NCBI GenBank assembly: GCA_900546465.1
Contig: URCX01000003.1
Span: forward strand, 1 to 31,344
DNA: 31,344 nt
Source of the DNA: an uncultured Bacteroidota bacterium
GTDB taxonomy: Bacteria; Bacteroidota; Bacteroidia; Bacteroidales; P3
Direction of reading: 5' to 3'
Shown here: piece by piece, positions 30,277 through 31,344 of the stretch
Position numbering within the stretch: position 1 is the first letter of the stretch
Layout of the letters: the number at the start of each line of letters is the position of its first letter
Position numbers and translations under genes: made by a program
The notes under the pieces: generated by a model
The model's database searches: none
Told to the model about the DNA's origin: nothing
Seen by the model: the letters and a program-made list of their open reading frames with translations, nothing else

Positions 30277-31344
30277 ATGAATACAAATGTTTTCGGCAAA
30301 CCACTGTGCCGATCGATAATTGCAGTGGCAATAATGATGCTTTCGCTACAAGCGATGGCATACGACTTTTCCTACACTTATCAAGGGAAAACACTCTATT
30401 ACAAAATCCTTGCGGGTAGTACAAATACGCTTGCGGTAACGTATTATTCCGAAACTGCTGCTTCAAATCGTCATGTGAGCGGCGATGTCGTTATTCCGAG
30501 TTCGGTTGAATACAACGGTACAACGTATAGCGTTACTTCTATCGGAGATAGTGCGTTTTATTATTGCAGCGGTTTGACTTCTGTTACTATTCCCAACGGC
30601 GTTACCTCTATCGACAGTTTTGCGTTCTTCGCTTGCAGCGGCTTGACTTCGGTTACTATTGGCAATAGTGTTACGTCTATCGGATATGCTGCGTTTTACG
30701 GTTGCAGCGGTTTGACTTCGGTTACTATTCCCAACAGTGTTACATCTATCGGAGAATTTGCGCTTTACAGTTGCAGCGGCTTGACTTCGGTTACTATTGG
30801 CAATAGTGTTACGTCTATTGGACAATGTGCGTTTTACGATTGCAACAGCTTGACTTCGGTAACCATTCCCAACAGTGTTACGATTATTGATACCGCTACG
30901 TTTTCCTATTGCAGCAACTTGACCTCGATTACTATTGGCAATAGTGTTACGTCTATTAAAGAAGATGCGTTTTACAGATGTTACAGATTGGCTTCAATCA
31001 AATGTTTGGCAAGTATTCCGCCTTCGATTAGTAATGATTTTGGTAGAGACATTCCTAATACTACTACTTTGACCGTTCCTTGCGGCTGTTTGGAGGCTTA
31101 TACCGCAAGTGATTGGCGTGAAGTATTTAGTAGAAATATCTACGATTCAATTCTCATTTCGGAAGATTTGTCCTTTGAGTTGTCTGTATCTGCAAACGAT
31201 GAGACTTACGGCAGTGTTGCAATAGGAAGTTCTTCTTGTGCAGTCAGAACTCTTACAGCAATAGCAAACGAGGGTTACAACTTTGTAATATGGAACGACG
31301 GCAATACGGAGAACCCGAGAACGGTAACTATTACAAGCGATACC
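30277..31344 (+). CDS. BspA-like leucine-rich-repeat surface protein, 3' end outside the window
   Basis: An uninterrupted frame of 356 codons runs from the ATG at 30277 to the window end. The signal peptide covers about residues 1-28 (hydrophobic IIAVAIMMLSLQAMA). After a short beta domain, seven 23-residue LRR_5 (BspA/Treponema type) units follow, of the form V-T-S-I-G-x-x-A-F-x-x-C-S-G-L-T-S-V-T-I-(P/G)-N-S. A cysteine-containing cap (LTVPCGCLEAY) ends the repeats. The last part (about residues 300-356: ANDETYGSVAIGSS, then GYNFVIWNDGNTENPRTVTI) looks like an InlB-B-repeat type module. Such proteins are exported and often mediate adhesion. The anchoring signal is not in the window. Confidence 0.88.
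   Translation, partial: MNTNVFGKPLCRSIIAVAIMMLSLQAMAYDFSYTYQGKTLYYKILAGSTNTLAVTYYSETAASNRHVSGDVVIPSSVEYNGTTYSVTSIGDSAFYYCSGLTSVTIPNGVTSIDSFAFFACSGLTSVTIGNSVTSIGYAAFYGCSGLTSVTIPNSVTSIGEFALYSCSGLTSVTIGNSVTSIGQCAFYDCNSLTSVTIPNSVTIIDTATFSYCSNLTSITIGNSVTSIKEDAFYRCYRLASIKCLASIPPSISNDFGRDIPNTTTLTVPCGCLEAYTASDWREVFSRNIYDSILISEDLSFELSVSANDETYGSVAIGSSSCAVRTLTAIANEGYNFVIWNDGNTENPRTVTITSDT
30522..31004 (+). repeat. 69-bp tandem repeats within the BspA-like gene
   Basis: Seven in-frame units step by exactly 69 bp: the TTGACTT-like core occurs at 30574, 30643, 30712, 30781, 30850, 30919 and 30988. Units alternate between two versions (ATTCCCAAC and ATTGGCAAT), so the higher-order period is 138 bp. Confidence 0.9.

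Noticed and set aside
30463..30825. Minus-strand repetitive 120-codon frame
   Set aside because: It is the reverse reading of the 69-bp BspA repeats; the plus-strand frame has the signal peptide and LRR pattern.

Overview
The window looks like a chromosomal segment of a Bacteroidales-type Bacteroidota. The evidence is the protein families (TolC/MacAB pump paired with a LytS/LytTR system, DUF5606, MuiA-like DUF4139, Bacteroidetes-style POT transporter, BspA-like LRR protein), weak Shine-Dalgarno sequences, and promoters with the Bacteroidetes -7 motif TAnnTTTG (TATCTTTG or TATATTTG at about 1927, 16457, 21784, 23498 and 29941), some with a TTTG -33 box. I saw no IS element, prophage, CRISPR array, tRNA or rRNA.

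Layout. 1-1905 (minus): der, hslR and the 5' end of a lipid A acyltransferase. 2120-3160 (minus): a divergent serpin-like lipoprotein. 3390-6285 (plus): a secreted GH29 fucosidase with a PA14-like tail, then dprA 4 bp later; the dprA 3' end overlaps the convergent gpsA. 6278-8908 (minus): gpsA and an M49 (DPP III-like) lipoprotein peptidase. 9333-15667 (plus): one tightly packed operon of outer-membrane factor, MacA-like adaptor, MacB-like ATPase, FtsX/MacB permease, LytS-type kinase and LytTR regulator. 15683-16426 (minus): a glucosaminidase. 16540-19587 (plus): a Tyr-rich/Asn-Lys-Ser-rich secreted protein and a MuiA-like protein. 19630-21645: an LtaS-type membrane sulfatase-fold transferase. 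21846-23396: a POT peptide transporter with a strong terminator. 23534-24182: a 69-aa S4 protein and a DUF5606 protein. 24419-29713: sufC, sufD, nadK, dxr, rseP, with a terminator. 29714-30276: a pyrimidine-rich spacer, a promoter and a long structured leader. 30277-31344: the 5' part of a BspA-like LRR surface protein that runs off the window.

How the genes fit together. The plus-strand pump operon carries its own two-component system. Upstream of its promoter is a perfect 13-bp direct repeat with a 21-bp repeat distance, the geometry expected for a LytTR dimer, which suggests autoregulation. The suf-nadK-dxr-rseP cluster combines Fe-S assembly, NADP synthesis, isoprenoid synthesis (DXR uses NADPH and the later pathway uses Fe-S enzymes) and envelope stress proteolysis.

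Two non-coding signals stand out. First, degenerate tandem arrays with an exact 21-bp period and a GGCGTTTT core recur in four intergenic regions (1987-2070, 9095-9179, 21688-21750, 24224-24313), each in an intergenic region that also carries a promoter. Second, the leader of the BspA-like gene (about 29954-30276) contains a 23-bp composite hairpin whose inner arm resembles an intrinsic terminator, followed by competing complementary segments. All functional calls are from reading the sequence; no database search was run.
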